Assembly: GCA_026003755.1 (NCBI GenBank)
Contig: BPHV01000003.1
Location: 62,001-126,000 of the forward strand
Reading direction: 5' to 3'
DNA from: Candidatus Roseilinea sp.
GTDB taxonomy: Bacteria > Chloroflexota > Anaerolineae > J036 > Brachytrichaceae
DNA: 64,000 bases
A program made the translations under genes and the position numbers. Every line of letters starts with the position of its first letter. The stretch's first letter is position 1. The notes under the pieces are model-generated. The model had not been told where the DNA came from. It saw nothing but the letters and a program-made list of their open reading frames with translations, and did not search any database. This document shows positions 41,809 to 51,237 of this stretch, in pieces.

Positions 41809-44539
41809 GACGCCGAACGGCATCCGCCGGCGCGCCGTGCTCAATGTTGCCGCGCATGCAGCGTTGTTCTTGGCCGCTGTTGCGCTCTACACGCTGACGC
41901 TGAACGGCGATGTTCAGCCGGCCGACAGCGGCGAATTGCAGATCGCTGCCGTCACGCTCGGCATTGCCCATCCGCCAGGCTATCCCCTGTTCACCATGCT
42001 GGGATGGCTGCTGGCGCAAGCGCCGGTGGGTTCGCCCTACGCGCGCGTGTCCTGGCTTTCGGTCGTCGCCTCGGCAATCACGCTTGTGCTGGTGAGCCTG
42101 TCGGTGCAGCGCGCGCTTGCTGTAGAGACAAAGGGACGGGGGGACAGGAAGACAGGGGACGTCAACCTCACCCCGTCTGCTGGTCTCCAGGTCTCCTCGC
42201 CCTCCGGTCTGCTCATCCCCCCGTCTCGTCTGATCGCCGGGCTGTTGGCTGCCCTGGCGTTAGGCGGCAGCACGACGTTCTGGGCGCAGGCCACCACGAC
42301 GAACATCCGCAGCCTGACGGCGCTGTTCACGGCCCTGATGCTCTACGCCTCGGCGCGCAGTGACGCGACTGGCCGGGCTTCGTCGTTGGCGCTCTTCGCC
42401 GCTGCGTTTGGGCTGGGCGTGGGGCATCACATCTCGCTCGTCTTCGCCGGCGCTGTGCTCGGCGCGCATGTCCTGTATGCCACATGGCGCGCCGACCAGC
42501 GCGGCGTCCGGCGCACGGCAGCGGGCGCGCTGGCCATCTTTGCCGCGACCCAACTGGTCTGGCTGTATCTGCCGATTCGCGATGCGGCCGGCGCGCGTTT
42601 CGCACCGGGCAACCTGACCACGCTGGACGGCCTGCTGTTTCACATCTTCGCGCGCGGTTTCGCCGGCGACATGCTGGCCTTGGCCGCGCCGGAGTTCCTG
42701 TTCGACCGGTTGGCGCTGTTGCCGACGTTGCTGAACTTTCAGTTCAGCGCGCCCGTGCTGGTCGGCATGGCATTCGCAGCGCTGGCGATGCTTTGGCGAC
42801 GGCGCGCCTTGGGGGCGGTCTGGTTGTCGGCCTGCGCTGCGCACCTGTTCATCACCATCACTTATCGCGCGCCGCAGACGGTGGAGTACGCCATGCCGTG
42901 TTGGGTGATGCTGAGCGCTGTGCTGGGCGTCGGCCTGGGCACGCTGGCAGAACGGCGCGCCCCTCTTCGCTCAGCATCGCCCGGACGCAATACCCTCGAG
43001 CCTGCCCTGGCTTTCTGGCGCTTTCGCAGCCGAGCAGCGCCCCTGCGCGCGTTTGCCCGTGCGCTGCTGCTGGCCGTGATCGCGTTCGCGGGCCGGGACG
43101 CCGCCCAACGTTGGCCAAGCTTTGTGTATCTGGGGCGCGATCGCAGCGTGCGTGCTGCCGCCGAGGCGGTGTTGCTGGGCGCGCAGCCGTCCAGCGTGAT
43201 CCTGTCGCAGTGGCATCAGGCCACGCCAATGTGGGCGTTGCAGGACATCGAAGGCTTGCGACGCGATGTGCGGGTGGAATACGTCTTCCCGCGCGGCGCG
43301 CAGCCCTACGCCGAGACGTTTGCCCAGCAAGCAGCGCAGCGCGCTCAGTCGCAGACCGTCTACGTGACCTCGCTCTTCGCCCGTGAGCTGGCCGGCGAGG
43401 GGTTGCAAGCGATGCCGCTTCGCGACCGACCGGCCTGGCGCGTCGCACGACGCTTCGACCCGCCCGCCGAATCCGACGGCGAGCTGTTCGATGCGCGCAT
43501 CGCGGTGATTGGCCCCGCTTATCTCGATGGCCGGATCGTCGAGGTCGGGCAGGCGGTGATGGTGGACGTGGGCTGGCGTCTGCGCGCTGCGCCCCAACTT
43601 GGCGACTCAATCACGGTGCGCATCCTGCGGCGCGATGGCCGGCTGGCCGCCAACGCCGACCTGCGCCTGCCGGCCGACGCGCGGGCCGGCGATCACGCCA
43701 TGCAGCGCGTCGCGCTGGGCGTTCCGCTCGACCTGTCCCCCGGCTCGTACGACATCCTGATGGGGGCGTACCGTTTGGCGGAGGGCGGCTTCGTTCAGTA
43801 TCGCGATCGCCGCGGCGCGGAGTTCGTCTCTGTGGCCACGGTGATCGTCGCGCCGGCGTCGTTGCCGCCGGCGACGCAGCACTCGCTCGGATCCACCGAT
43901 GGGCCAACCACTCAGCAGCCCCGATTGATCGGCGTGGACTACGACTCTGGCATTGCGGGGCAGTGCCGCGTTTGGACGCACTGGCGGCTCGGCCGATCGG
44001 CGGCGGAGGTGGCGATCGGGGACGCGGCGGGGCGGCCGTTGTCCACACCGCACATGCTGAGCGCGGCCACGGCGACGGATCGCGCGCAATACCTGTCGTT
44101 GGCTTTCGACATTCCGCCCACGCGCGAGATTCGCGTCATGCCCTTTGACCTGCGCCTGGCCGACGCCTGCGACGGCCAGCGCTATGTGCCGTTTGCCGAT
44201 CAGATGGCGCTAGTCGGGGCAAGCGTGCATGGTGACGCGGCGCTCAAGGTGGATTTGCATTGGCTGGCGCTGCGTCCGCTGGTCAACGACTACATCATCT
44301 CGGCGCGCGTCGAGGGCGACGGCTGGTATCGCGCGCATGACGGTGTGCCGGCGCTCGGTGCACTCCCCACCCTGAAATGGATTCGCGGTTCGCGCGTGAT
44401 GGATCGCCATCCGTTCGAGCGGGGCGATGACCGTGGCGCGTTGCGCGTCGGGGTCGTCGTTTACGACAGCGCAACGCGCTTACCCTTGCCGCTGTTGGAC
44501 GAGCGGTACGAAAATGGCGTGAGCATCGTCGGCCCATAG
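41789..44539 (+). CDS. DUF2723 family multi-pass membrane protein (glycosyltransferase-like)
   Basis: 916 aa from ATG 41789 (overlapping the GT4 end by 20 bp). The N-terminal LYTLTLNGDVQPADSGELQI then AHPPGYPLFTMLGWLLA is the signature of DUF2723, related to GT-C protein O-mannosyltransferases (D-x-x-E loop, here ADSGE). About ten membrane helices precede a periplasmic region of ~450 residues with beta-rich domains (VMVDVGWRLRAAPQLGDSIT, SPGSYDILMGAYRL). A ~35-residue in-frame insert (about 112-147) is encoded by a repeat-like element at 42125-42235. Transfer of polyprenyl-linked sugar is inferred from the fold. Confidence 0.8.
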   Translation: MSEAESETPNGIRRRAVLNVAAHAALFLAAVALYTLTLNGDVQPADSGELQIAAVTLGIAHPPGYPLFTMLGWLLAQAPVGSPYARVSWLSVVASAITLVLVSLSVQRALAVETKGRGDRKTGDVNLTPSAGLQVSSPSGLLIPPSRLIAGLLAALALGGSTTFWAQATTTNIRSLTALFTALMLYASARSDATGRASSLALFAAAFGLGVGHHISLVFAGAVLGAHVLYATWRADQRGVRRTAAGALAIFAATQLVWLYLPIRDAAGARFAPGNLTTLDGLLFHIFARGFAGDMLALAAPEFLFDRLALLPTLLNFQFSAPVLVGMAFAALAMLWRRRALGAVWLSACAAHLFITITYRAPQTVEYAMPCWVMLSAVLGVGLGTLAERRAPLRSASPGRNTLEPALAFWRFRSRAAPLRAFARALLLAVIAFAGRDAAQRWPSFVYLGRDRSVRAAAEAVLLGAQPSSVILSQWHQATPMWALQDIEGLRRDVRVEYVFPRGAQPYAETFAQQAAQRAQSQTVYVTSLFARELAGEGLQAMPLRDRPAWRVARRFDPPAESDGELFDARIAVIGPAYLDGRIVEVGQAVMVDVGWRLRAAPQLGDSITVRILRRDGRLAANADLRLPADARAGDHAMQRVALGVPLDLSPGSYDILMGAYRLAEGGFVQYRDRRGAEFVSVATVIVAPASLPPATQHSLGSTDGPTTQQPRLIGVDYDSGIAGQCRVWTHWRLGRSAAEVAIGDAAGRPLSTPHMLSAATATDRAQYLSLAFDIPPTREIRVMPFDLRLADACDGQRYVPFADQMALVGASVHGDAALKVDLHWLALRPLVNDYIISARVEGDGWYRAHDGVPALGALPTLKWIRGSRVMDRHPFERGDDRGALRVGVVVYDSATRLPLPLLDERYENGVSIVGP
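42125..42235. repeat. In-frame repeat-like insert in the DUF2723 gene
   Basis: A segment rich in GGGACAGG on one side and GTCTCC/CCCCCGTC on the other, with a 10-bp perfect inverted repeat at 42135-42144/42216-42225. It encodes a low-complexity stretch (about ETKGRGDRKTGDVNLTPSAG) between two membrane helices and keeps the frame. Such G-run/C-run palindromes in a loop look like an inserted small repeat. Confidence 0.5.
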
Positions 44540-44574
44540 CGCCGATGGATGAAGCATGCCGTGACGAACGATCT

Positions 44575-45807
44575 ATGCAGTTTGGCTTTCAATCTACCCT
44601 GTGGTCTCACGAGCCGATGAGCGTCTCGGAGTTGACGGCGCACATCAAAGACCTGATGGAGGGTGATCCGACGCTCTCAGACGTGCGCGTCGCCGGCGAG
44701 GTCAGCAACCTGTCTCGCCCGGCATCCGGTCATCTGTATTTCACGCTCAAAGATGCGACGTCGCAAATCCGATGCGTAATGTGGCGCAGCCAGGCGGCGC
44801 GGGTGGCGCGCGCGCTGCAGAACGGCGACGCTATCATTGCGCGCGGCCGGGTGAGCGTCTATGAGCGGGATGGGATATATCAGCTCTACGTCGAGTCGCT
44901 GGTGGCGCAGGGCGCCGGCGACCTGAATGTGGAGTTCGAGCGGCTCAAGCGCAAGCTGGAGGCCGAGGGCTTGTTCGATGCAGCGCGCAAGCGACCGCTG
45001 CCGGCCTTCCCGCGCGTGCTGGGCGTCGTCACGTCGCCCACCGGCGCGGCGTTCCAGGACGTTTTGAACGTGCTCCGACGGCGCTATCCGCTCGTCGAGG
45101 TCGTGCTGGCGCCGACGGCGGTGCAGGGCGAAGAAGCGCCGGAGCAGATCGTCCGCGCGATCCGGCGACTGAACGCGCTTGGCGCGTGTGATGTGATCCT
45201 CGTCGCGCGCGGCGGCGGCAGCCTGGAGGAGCTGTGGGCGTTCAACGATGAGCGCGTGGTGCGCGCGATCGCGGCTTCGCGCGTGCCCGTGGTGAGCGGC
45301 GTGGGGCACGCAATTGATTTCACGCTGGCCGACTTCGCCGCCGATGTGCGCGCGCCTACGCCTTCGGCTGCTGCCGAGATCATCACGCCCGACATCAACG
45401 AACTGCGCATGCAAGTGGACGAGCTGAGCGCCGTAATGGTCGCGCGCGTCTCGGCGCGGATCGCCGACGCACGCGCGCGATTAGCCGCCTTACAGCGCGC
45501 GCTGCGCCTGCTCAGCCCTGCCAGCCAGTTGACCCGACGGCGCGAAAAGATGCTCGACCTGAGCCGGCGGTTGACCACTGCGCAGATCAATCGGCTGGCG
45601 CTGACGCGCTTGCGCCTGGAAGGGCTGCGCGCGCATTTGGAGGACATCGGGCCGGCGGCGACGCTGGCGCGCGGCTATGCGATCGTCCGACGAGCCGATG
45701 GGCAACCGGTGCGCTCGGTGGGCGATGCGCGCGCCGGCGACGTGCTGCGCGTGACGGTGTCCGACGGCGAATTTCGCGCGCGCGTCACCGACAATCCCGC
45801 CGCTTAG
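44575..45807 (+). CDS. xseA: Exodeoxyribonuclease VII large subunit
   Basis: 410 aa from ATG 44575, the start that gives the typical N-terminal spacing (MQFGFQSTLWSHEPMSVSEL); ATG 44545 and 44617 are alternatives. OB-fold domain: TLSDVRVAGEVSNLSRPASG and GHLYFTLKDATSQIRCVMWR; catalytic domain: VLGVVTSPTGAAFQDVLNVL, ARGGGSLEELWAFNDERVVR and VSGVGHAIDFTLADFAADVR; then a coiled-coil C-terminal part. It acts on single-stranded DNA with XseB, whose gene is not in view. Confidence 0.93.
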   Translation: MQFGFQSTLWSHEPMSVSELTAHIKDLMEGDPTLSDVRVAGEVSNLSRPASGHLYFTLKDATSQIRCVMWRSQAARVARALQNGDAIIARGRVSVYERDGIYQLYVESLVAQGAGDLNVEFERLKRKLEAEGLFDAARKRPLPAFPRVLGVVTSPTGAAFQDVLNVLRRRYPLVEVVLAPTAVQGEEAPEQIVRAIRRLNALGACDVILVARGGGSLEELWAFNDERVVRAIAASRVPVVSGVGHAIDFTLADFAADVRAPTPSAAAEIITPDINELRMQVDELSAVMVARVSARIADARARLAALQRALRLLSPASQLTRRREKMLDLSRRLTTAQINRLALTRLRLEGLRAHLEDIGPAATLARGYAIVRRADGQPVRSVGDARAGDVLRVTVSDGEFRARVTDNPAA

Positions 45808-47498
45808 GAAGGTCGGCGGACGAGCGCGTAGATCACGGCCGCAGCGATGGCGACCAGCAGCGCCAGCGGCAGCCTGGGCAGATCCGGCGTGGCCTGGATG
45901 CTCAGGCCGGCCAGTTGCGTCAGAGCCAGCAGCGCGGCCGTGAACGCCGATGAATCCGGCAGCGTCCAGATGAACGCGTCTCCCCACTGCCAGTAGAACC
46001 CGATGAACACCCCAAGCTGGACGATCGCGATCATCCCCAGCGCGCCCAGAGCGGCAACGATTGCCTCGAAGACATCTTCGCATGAACCGCTGGTGAACGC
46101 GATTGCCACACCGATCAGTCCCATCAGTGCGCCGGAGCTGCGCGCCAACTCGCCGAGCGTCGCCGTCGGATCCCCGTCTGGAAAGAGCGATAGCGACAGG
46201 CTGCCGCCGCGCGCGATGAAGAAGAGCGCTGCCCACGCGACCAGATAGGCGAGCGCGCCGGCGGCGGGTCGGATAAGTTGCCGGTTTGCGATCAGCCCGG
46301 TCGCAAGCAGTAAGAGCAGGCTGACGCCGGCGGCCAAGGGCAGGCGCGTGATGCGTTCGGCGTTCAGCCGGTCGCTCGCTGCCTGCCTGGCCGATTGGTT
46401 CAATTCGGCGAGCCACTTGGCGTAACTGGTTGTATCGCCCGCAGCGAGGCGATCTTCGTAGCGGCGCAGCAACGCCGAAGCGAAGCGCGGCTGGCGCAGG
46501 GTTGCGCTCCACAGCTCGTAGAACGCCGTCAGTTGCCGGGCGGACGCCATGAGCAGCGCCGGCTCAGGCGCAAGCGCCTCAAGGATCGGCCCACTTTGGG
46601 CGTGCGCCGGGATTGGCGCACCCATCAGCGCGGCCAACGTCGGCGCAACCGCCGCGGCGGGCGCAATCGCCTGCGCGCCGGGGACGACTCCTGCGCCGGC
46701 CAGCACCAGCGGCGCGCGGACGACCTCGGCTTCGCCCCCACCGCTTCGCCCGTCGTAGGTCAGCCCGCGGTCGGATAACACGACGAACGCATCCACGCCA
46801 GGGTCCAACGTTTGGCCGATGGCTTCGATGCGGAAGTCGGTCGCAGCGACTGCGGCGCGATACGACTCTGGGGCGCGCTGCGCCGTCTCCTCCGGCAAGC
46901 TCAGCTCCACCAGCACAAGCTGCGCGGGTCGCGCCGAGTCGTTCAGCACGGCGAGCGCCAGCTCAACCGCTTGCTGGTCGCGCTGTGCCGGCGACAGCTC
47001 ATCCACCACCTCGACGCGCTGCAACGTTGCGCCGAGCCAATCGCTCAGCGCGTCGGAGCCGACCCATGCCGTTGTTTTGCCGCTCGCCTGCGCGGTGCGC
47101 AGGATGGTGTCCGGCTGAGTAAGCAGGAGCGGGCTGTTCGTGGTCGCGCCGTGCGTCTCTGGCCACGCGCCGGAAAGGCTGGTCAATAGCATGGGGAGGC
47201 GGTAGGTGGGCGGCCGCAATTCGAGGGTGATGTCGGCGCCGCGCGTGCGCCACGCGTTCAGCGCCGGCATTTGGCGCGATTCATCCAGCCGCAAGCCGTG
47301 CACCAGCACCACGACGACGCGCCGCGCGAGCGGCGGCCTGGGCGGGCCGGACGGCAGCGGCTCCAGAAACGGGCTGGTGTAGTTGGCGTAGCGCTGCCAG
47401 AGTTGTGCGCGCACCTGCTCGGCAAACGTCGCCGCGAGCGTGAGTGCGATCAGCAAGGCGACCGTGAGGGCAAAAGCGCTTTCAGCGATGCGACGCAT
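45804..47498 (-). CDS. Alkaline-phosphatase-fold membrane protein, probably catalytically inactive
   Basis: 564 aa. One N-terminal TM helix, an extracytoplasmic domain (about 60-330) with the alkaline-phosphatase/phosphodiesterase core, and five or six C-terminal TM helices. The core strand VVVVLVHGLRLDESRQMPAL has H67 where family members have the metal aspartate (VDGLR-like), and SDRG (242-245) replaces SDHG. Other blocks remain: PTYRLPMLLTSLSGAWPETHG, EVVRAPLVLAGAGV. Loss of two metal ligands suggests a degenerate enzyme. Relation to lipoteichoic-acid-synthase-type proteins is by fold only. Overlaps the convergent xseA by 4 bp. Confidence 0.75.
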   Translation of the reverse strand: MRRIAESAFALTVALLIALTLAATFAEQVRAQLWQRYANYTSPFLEPLPSGPPRPPLARRVVVVLVHGLRLDESRQMPALNAWRTRGADITLELRPPTYRLPMLLTSLSGAWPETHGATTNSPLLLTQPDTILRTAQASGKTTAWVGSDALSDWLGATLQRVEVVDELSPAQRDQQAVELALAVLNDSARPAQLVLVELSLPEETAQRAPESYRAAVAATDFRIEAIGQTLDPGVDAFVVLSDRGLTYDGRSGGGEAEVVRAPLVLAGAGVVPGAQAIAPAAAVAPTLAALMGAPIPAHAQSGPILEALAPEPALLMASARQLTAFYELWSATLRQPRFASALLRRYEDRLAAGDTTSYAKWLAELNQSARQAASDRLNAERITRLPLAAGVSLLLLLATGLIANRQLIRPAAGALAYLVAWAALFFIARGGSLSLSLFPDGDPTATLGELARSSGALMGLIGVAIAFTSGSCEDVFEAIVAALGALGMIAIVQLGVFIGFYWQWGDAFIWTLPDSSAFTAALLALTQLAGLSIQATPDLPRLPLALLVAIAAAVIYALVRRPS

Positions 47499-47666
47499 GC
47501 CAGACGCAGGGAAGGCGCGCGATCAAAGCGGAGGGCGCTGCGATACAATCCATTGTGCATTCCGGGTGCGAGTTGTGCGTCGTTGTCATTCGTCTGCCAT
47601 TATCGGCCATTCGCGGCCGCGCCGAACTGCTGAATTCATCGCCTGCATTGCAGATGCCCTGGGAAT

Positions 47667-48500
47667 ATGACTGACTTGATCTGGGTCATCCAGCGTTTGA
47701 ATTGGCTGGCCGTCATTGACATCGCGCTGGTGTCGTTGGTGTTCTTCGGCGTGTTGCTGCTGGTGCGCGCCACACAGGCCGTGCCGTTGATTCGCGGCAT
47801 GTTGGTGCTGGGCGCCATCACGTTGCTGCTGGGCGGGACGGCGCAATTGCCGACCTTCAACTTGATCATGCGCACGGCGCTGCCGGCGCTGCTTGTCGCC
47901 GTTCCGGTCATCTTCCAACCGGAACTGCGGCGCGCCTTGGAGCGGCTCGGGCGCGTCAACGAAATGCTGGTCGCGCCGCGCAGGACCGAACTGGAAGTGA
48001 TGGTGCGCAAGATCAGCGACGCAGCCCAGCGCCTGGCCGCGCGGCGTCATGGGGCGCTCATCGTGATCGAGCGCGACACCGGCCTGCAAGACCTGATTGA
48101 CACCGGCGTGCCGCTGGATGCCGAACTGACGCCGGACCTCCTGCTCACCATCTTCGACCCGCACACGCCGCTGCACGACGGCGGCGTTATCATCCGGCAT
48201 GGCCGCGTCGCGGCCGCCGGGTGCGTGTTGCCGCTGACTACTTCGACGCCCGAGGACGCGCGCATCGGCCTTCGCCATCGCGCCGGGATCGGAGTGACCG
48301 AGGGCACAGACGCCATCGCCGTCATCGTGTCCGAGGAGCGCGGCTCGATCAGCATCGCGCACAACGGCCGGCTCATCCGCCGCATCGAGCCGGATCACCT
48401 GGAAAGTGCGTTGATCGCCCTGGCACAACCCGGCATTCAGAAAGCGGCCTCGATGTTGCCCGGCTTCCTGCGCGCGCGTGAGAAGCAGGAGACGCACTAA
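47667..48500 (+). CDS. cdaA: Diadenylate cyclase CdaA
   Basis: 277 aa; makes the second messenger cyclic di-AMP. Three N-terminal membrane helices (NWLAVIDIALVSLVFFGVLL, LIRGMLVLGAITLLLGGTA, and about 68-83), then a DAC domain. Motifs: DPHTPLHDGGVII (DGG at 171-173, where DGA is the usual triplet) and LRHRAGIGVTE (RHR 203-205); ALIVIERDTGLQDLIDTGV is the start of the domain. No cdaR gene follows as in Bacillus, where cdaA-cdaR-glmM is an operon; here the next gene is convergent with a 4-bp overlap. Confidence 0.92.
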   Translation: MTDLIWVIQRLNWLAVIDIALVSLVFFGVLLLVRATQAVPLIRGMLVLGAITLLLGGTAQLPTFNLIMRTALPALLVAVPVIFQPELRRALERLGRVNEMLVAPRRTELEVMVRKISDAAQRLAARRHGALIVIERDTGLQDLIDTGVPLDAELTPDLLLTIFDPHTPLHDGGVIIRHGRVAAAGCVLPLTTSTPEDARIGLRHRAGIGVTEGTDAIAVIVSEERGSISIAHNGRLIRRIEPDHLESALIALAQPGIQKAASMLPGFLRAREKQETH

Positions 48501-49294
48501 GGCCGTTGAGTCGGCAGCTCGGCCCGCGCAGGGGCCGGGGTCGGTTGGGCGAGGAGTGCGCGCACGCGCCCGACCAGCGCGCCGAATTCCGGCCAGCTCT
48601 CCATCGCCCACGCGCGCGGTCGCGGCAGCCCGACCTTCACGTTGCCGACCACGCTCCCCGGGCGCGGCGAGCACACCACGACGTGATCCGCCAGGAAGAC
48701 GGCCTCGGCGATGCTGTGGGTGACCATCACGGCCGTCGTCCCCGTTTCGCGCAGGATGCCCTCGACCAACGCGGTGAGGTTTTCGCGCGTCATGGCGTCG
48801 AGCGCGCCGAAGGGTTCATCGAGCAAGAGCACCGGCGGGCGGGTGATCAGCGCGCGCGCCAGCGCCACGCGCTGGGCCATGCCGCCGCTCAGCTCGTGCG
48901 GGTAGGCCCGCTCGAAGCCGCCGAGGCCGACCAAGTGGATCAGTTCGGCAATCAGCGAATGGCGCGTTGCGGGGGCCACAGGGTGCGCCGCCCTGCCGCC
49001 CAGCTCAAGCGGCAGCCGGATGTTCTGCTCGACCGTGCGCCAGGGGAGCAGGGCGGCGTCCTGAAACATCACGCCGATGCGCGACGAGGGCTGCGTAATG
49101 CGCTCGCCGTCCAGCCGCACTTCGCCGGCGCTCGGTTGGATCAGGCCGGCGATGATGCGCAGCAGCGTGCTTTTGCCGCATCCGCTGGGGCCAACGATGG
49201 CGACGAACTGACCGCGCGCGACGCGCAGCGAAAAATCGCGCAGCGCTTCGACGCCGTTGGGGTAAGTGTGCGAGATGCGGTCGGCGATCAGCAT
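48497..49294 (-). CDS. ABC transporter ATP-binding protein (RibZ/ThiZ-like)
   Basis: 265 aa ATPase of the nitrate/sulfonate/taurine-type group. Walker A GPSGCGKST (35-43), signature ELSGGMAQRVALARAL, Walker B VLLLDEPFGALDA, H-loop VMVTHSIAEAVFLAD. It is the third gene of the transporter behind the FMN riboswitch: permease (50377-51198), binding protein (49347-50339), ATPase. Most likely the riboflavin-type importer ATPase, by location rather than own sequence. Confidence 0.9.
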   Translation of the reverse strand: MLIADRISHTYPNGVEALRDFSLRVARGQFVAIVGPSGCGKSTLLRIIAGLIQPSAGEVRLDGERITQPSSRIGVMFQDAALLPWRTVEQNIRLPLELGGRAAHPVAPATRHSLIAELIHLVGLGGFERAYPHELSGGMAQRVALARALITRPPVLLLDEPFGALDAMTRENLTALVEGILRETGTTAVMVTHSIAEAVFLADHVVVCSPRPGSVVGNVKVGLPRPRAWAMESWPEFGALVGRVRALLAQPTPAPARAELPTQRP

Positions 49295-49346
49295 TGGCGG
49301 TTGAATCCACTATGGCCAGCGCTTCCGGCCCCGTGCGTTCGCCACG

Positions 49347-50339
49347 TCACGGCACGAATTCATTGGTGAAGAACTCGTTCACGTCCAGCTTCTGCTTGAT
49401 CTGTCCCATCGCCAGCAACGTGTTCTGCGTGTTCTCCCAGGCCTGCGGCGATGAGATGCCTAGGCGTTCGCTGCGCATCAACTCGATGGTGGCGAGCAAC
49501 ACCTGCTTTTGGATCGGGTCGTCGGCCTGGAGTCCCTCGACGTATTTGGCCGAAATCTGCATTGCGGCGTTGGGGTCGGCAATGGTGTCGGCGATGCCAC
49601 GGAGCAGCGCGCGCGCCATGTTGCGCACCAGCGTCGGATTCTCGCGCAGGGTCTTCTCGTTGGTGACCAGGCCGTTAGCGACCATGTCGACCTGATCGCT
49701 CACGCGGAAGACGTTGACGGGGAACCCGTTGGCTTCGAGCACGAGCGGTTCATTGACGATGTAGCCCACTGCCGCATCCACTTTGCCCTGTTGCACGGCC
49801 GCCGCCTGGGTGAAGCCGATCTCCTGTACCTGCATGTCCCGCTCGCTCAGTCCGTTGGCGTCTAGGAAGGCGCGCCAGCCGACGTAGGTCGCGCCGAAGA
49901 AGCCGGGGATGCCCACGGTTCTGCCCTTCAGGTCTTCCGGCTTTTCGATGCCCTTCGTCTTCAGGCTGAAGATGGCGATGGGGAACCGGCGGTACCACTG
50001 CAAGAAGTACTTGACGGGCAGGCCCTGCGCGCGCGCCAGCACCACCTGCTCGCCGCTGACCACGGCAAACGGCAGCTCGCCGGCGGCGACCAGCTTCATG
50101 CCGTCGGTCTCGAACTTGTAATCGAACTCCAGCTCAATCCCCGCTTCGGCGAAGTAGCCGCGCTCGACTGCCACGTAGTAGGGGGCGAACTGCACGTTGG
50201 GGATGTAGCTCATCGGCAGCCTGATCTTCTGCAGCAGTGCACCGGATCCGCCGGTGCGCGGCGGGGGCGCCTGTATGGCGCAGGCGCTCAACATGATAAG
50301 CAGTAAACTGGTTGTTAGCGAAACCTTCCACTTGTTCAT
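49347..50339 (-). CDS. ribY: ThiY/NMT1-like substrate-binding lipoprotein, probable RibY
   Basis: 330 aa from ATG 50339, selected over TTG 50345 because GAGGGA is 8 bases upstream. Lipobox LSAC with C20. The NMT1/THI5-like fold is seen in LPMSYIPNVQFAPYYVAVER, GYFAEAGIELEFDYKFETDG, LPFAVVSGEQVVLARAQGLP and DLKGRTVGIPGFFGATYVGW. ThiY proteins bind a thiamine pyrimidine (FAMP); the RibY paralogues in Chloroflexi are linked to riboflavin through FMN riboswitches, as found upstream here. The specificity is inferred from that riboswitch. Confidence 0.88.
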   Translation of the reverse strand: MNKWKVSLTTSLLLIMLSACAIQAPPPRTGGSGALLQKIRLPMSYIPNVQFAPYYVAVERGYFAEAGIELEFDYKFETDGMKLVAAGELPFAVVSGEQVVLARAQGLPVKYFLQWYRRFPIAIFSLKTKGIEKPEDLKGRTVGIPGFFGATYVGWRAFLDANGLSERDMQVQEIGFTQAAAVQQGKVDAAVGYIVNEPLVLEANGFPVNVFRVSDQVDMVANGLVTNEKTLRENPTLVRNMARALLRGIADTIADPNAAMQISAKYVEGLQADDPIQKQVLLATIELMRSERLGISSPQAWENTQNTLLAMGQIKQKLDVNEFFTNEFVP

Positions 50340-50376
50340 ACACAATCCCTCACAATCTCTCTTACGCTCAGATGAA

Positions 50377-51198
50377 TCACGCAGCCCAGCGCGCTATGCG
50401 CAATGCGCGCTCGGCCAGGCGGACTGCGCCGTAGATGCCCAGCGCGATCAGCACGATGGTGAGCACGCCGGCGATGACCAGCGCGGTGTCGTATAAGCCG
50501 TTGCCCAGGTTAATCATGAAGCCCAGGCCGCGGTCGGCGCTGAGGAATTCACCGGTGATTGCGCCGATCATCGAGAGCGTGCCGCCCACCCGCAGGCCGG
50601 CGAAGATGAATGGCAGCGCGGCTGGCAACTCCAGCTTGAGAAAAGTCTCCGCCGGCGTCGCGCCGAGCGAGCGAAACAGGTCGCGCAAAATGGGCGATGT
50701 GCTGCGCAGGCCGGCGATGACGTTGATGGTGATCGGGAAGAACACCACCAGCGCGCATATCAGGACCTTCGCTCCCAGGCCGTTGCCGAACCAGATGAAG
50801 AGGAGCGGCGCGACAGCGACGAACGGCACGCCCTGCGAGGCGACGATGAACGGTGAGAGCAGCCGCTCGGCCAACGGCGATTTAGCGATCGGCACACCGA
50901 GCGCGAAAGCGGCCAGCGCGCCGAGGGCGAGGCCGGGGATCGCTGCGGACAGCGTAGCGACGATGTGCGCGATCAACGAACCATCGGCCAGCTTCTCCAC
51001 CCAGCGCGCCATGACGTTCGCTGGGCCGGGGAGGATGAAAGGCGGGTAGCGCAGCGAAAGCAAATGCCAAGCTGCGACGAACAAGGTCAGGCCGAGCAGC
51101 GGCGCGAACCGAAAGGCGGCCAGATGGCGCGCCATCGCTGCGCCGGGTGTGGCGCGCGGTGGCGTTGTTAGGATTTCGCTTTTACCTGTTGCAGTCAT
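50377..51198 (-). CDS. ribX: ABC transporter permease, probable RibX
   Basis: 273 aa from ATG 51198 (MTATGKSEILTTPPRATPGA); the frame is open to 51324 but that part lies inside the riboswitch leader. The typical BPD_transp_1 EAA loop (DLFRSLGATPAETFLKLELP, then AALPFIFAGLRVGGTLSMIG) and six helices are seen. It is first in the transporter operon, directly behind the FMN riboswitch. The start is 4 bp from a hairpin (51203-51237) that may cover the ribosome-binding site. Confidence 0.9.
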   Translation of the reverse strand: MTATGKSEILTTPPRATPGAAMARHLAAFRFAPLLGLTLFVAAWHLLSLRYPPFILPGPANVMARWVEKLADGSLIAHIVATLSAAIPGLALGALAAFALGVPIAKSPLAERLLSPFIVASQGVPFVAVAPLLFIWFGNGLGAKVLICALVVFFPITINVIAGLRSTSPILRDLFRSLGATPAETFLKLELPAALPFIFAGLRVGGTLSMIGAITGEFLSADRGLGFMINLGNGLYDTALVIAGVLTIVLIALGIYGAVRLAERALRIARWAA

Positions 51199-51202
51199 GA
51201 GA

Positions 51203-51237
51203 ACAGCCCCGCGGACCATGTCGGCCCTCGGGGCTGT
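51203..51237 (-). promoter_or_regulatory. Hairpin at the ribX start, likely riboswitch expression platform
   Basis: Nine-base arms (51203-51211 and 51229-51237) close a hairpin whose 3' arm contains the only G-rich stretch (GGGG) a few bases before the ribX ATG at 51198. There is no U-run after it, so translation control (ribosome-site sequestering) is more likely than transcription termination. Confidence 0.6.
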
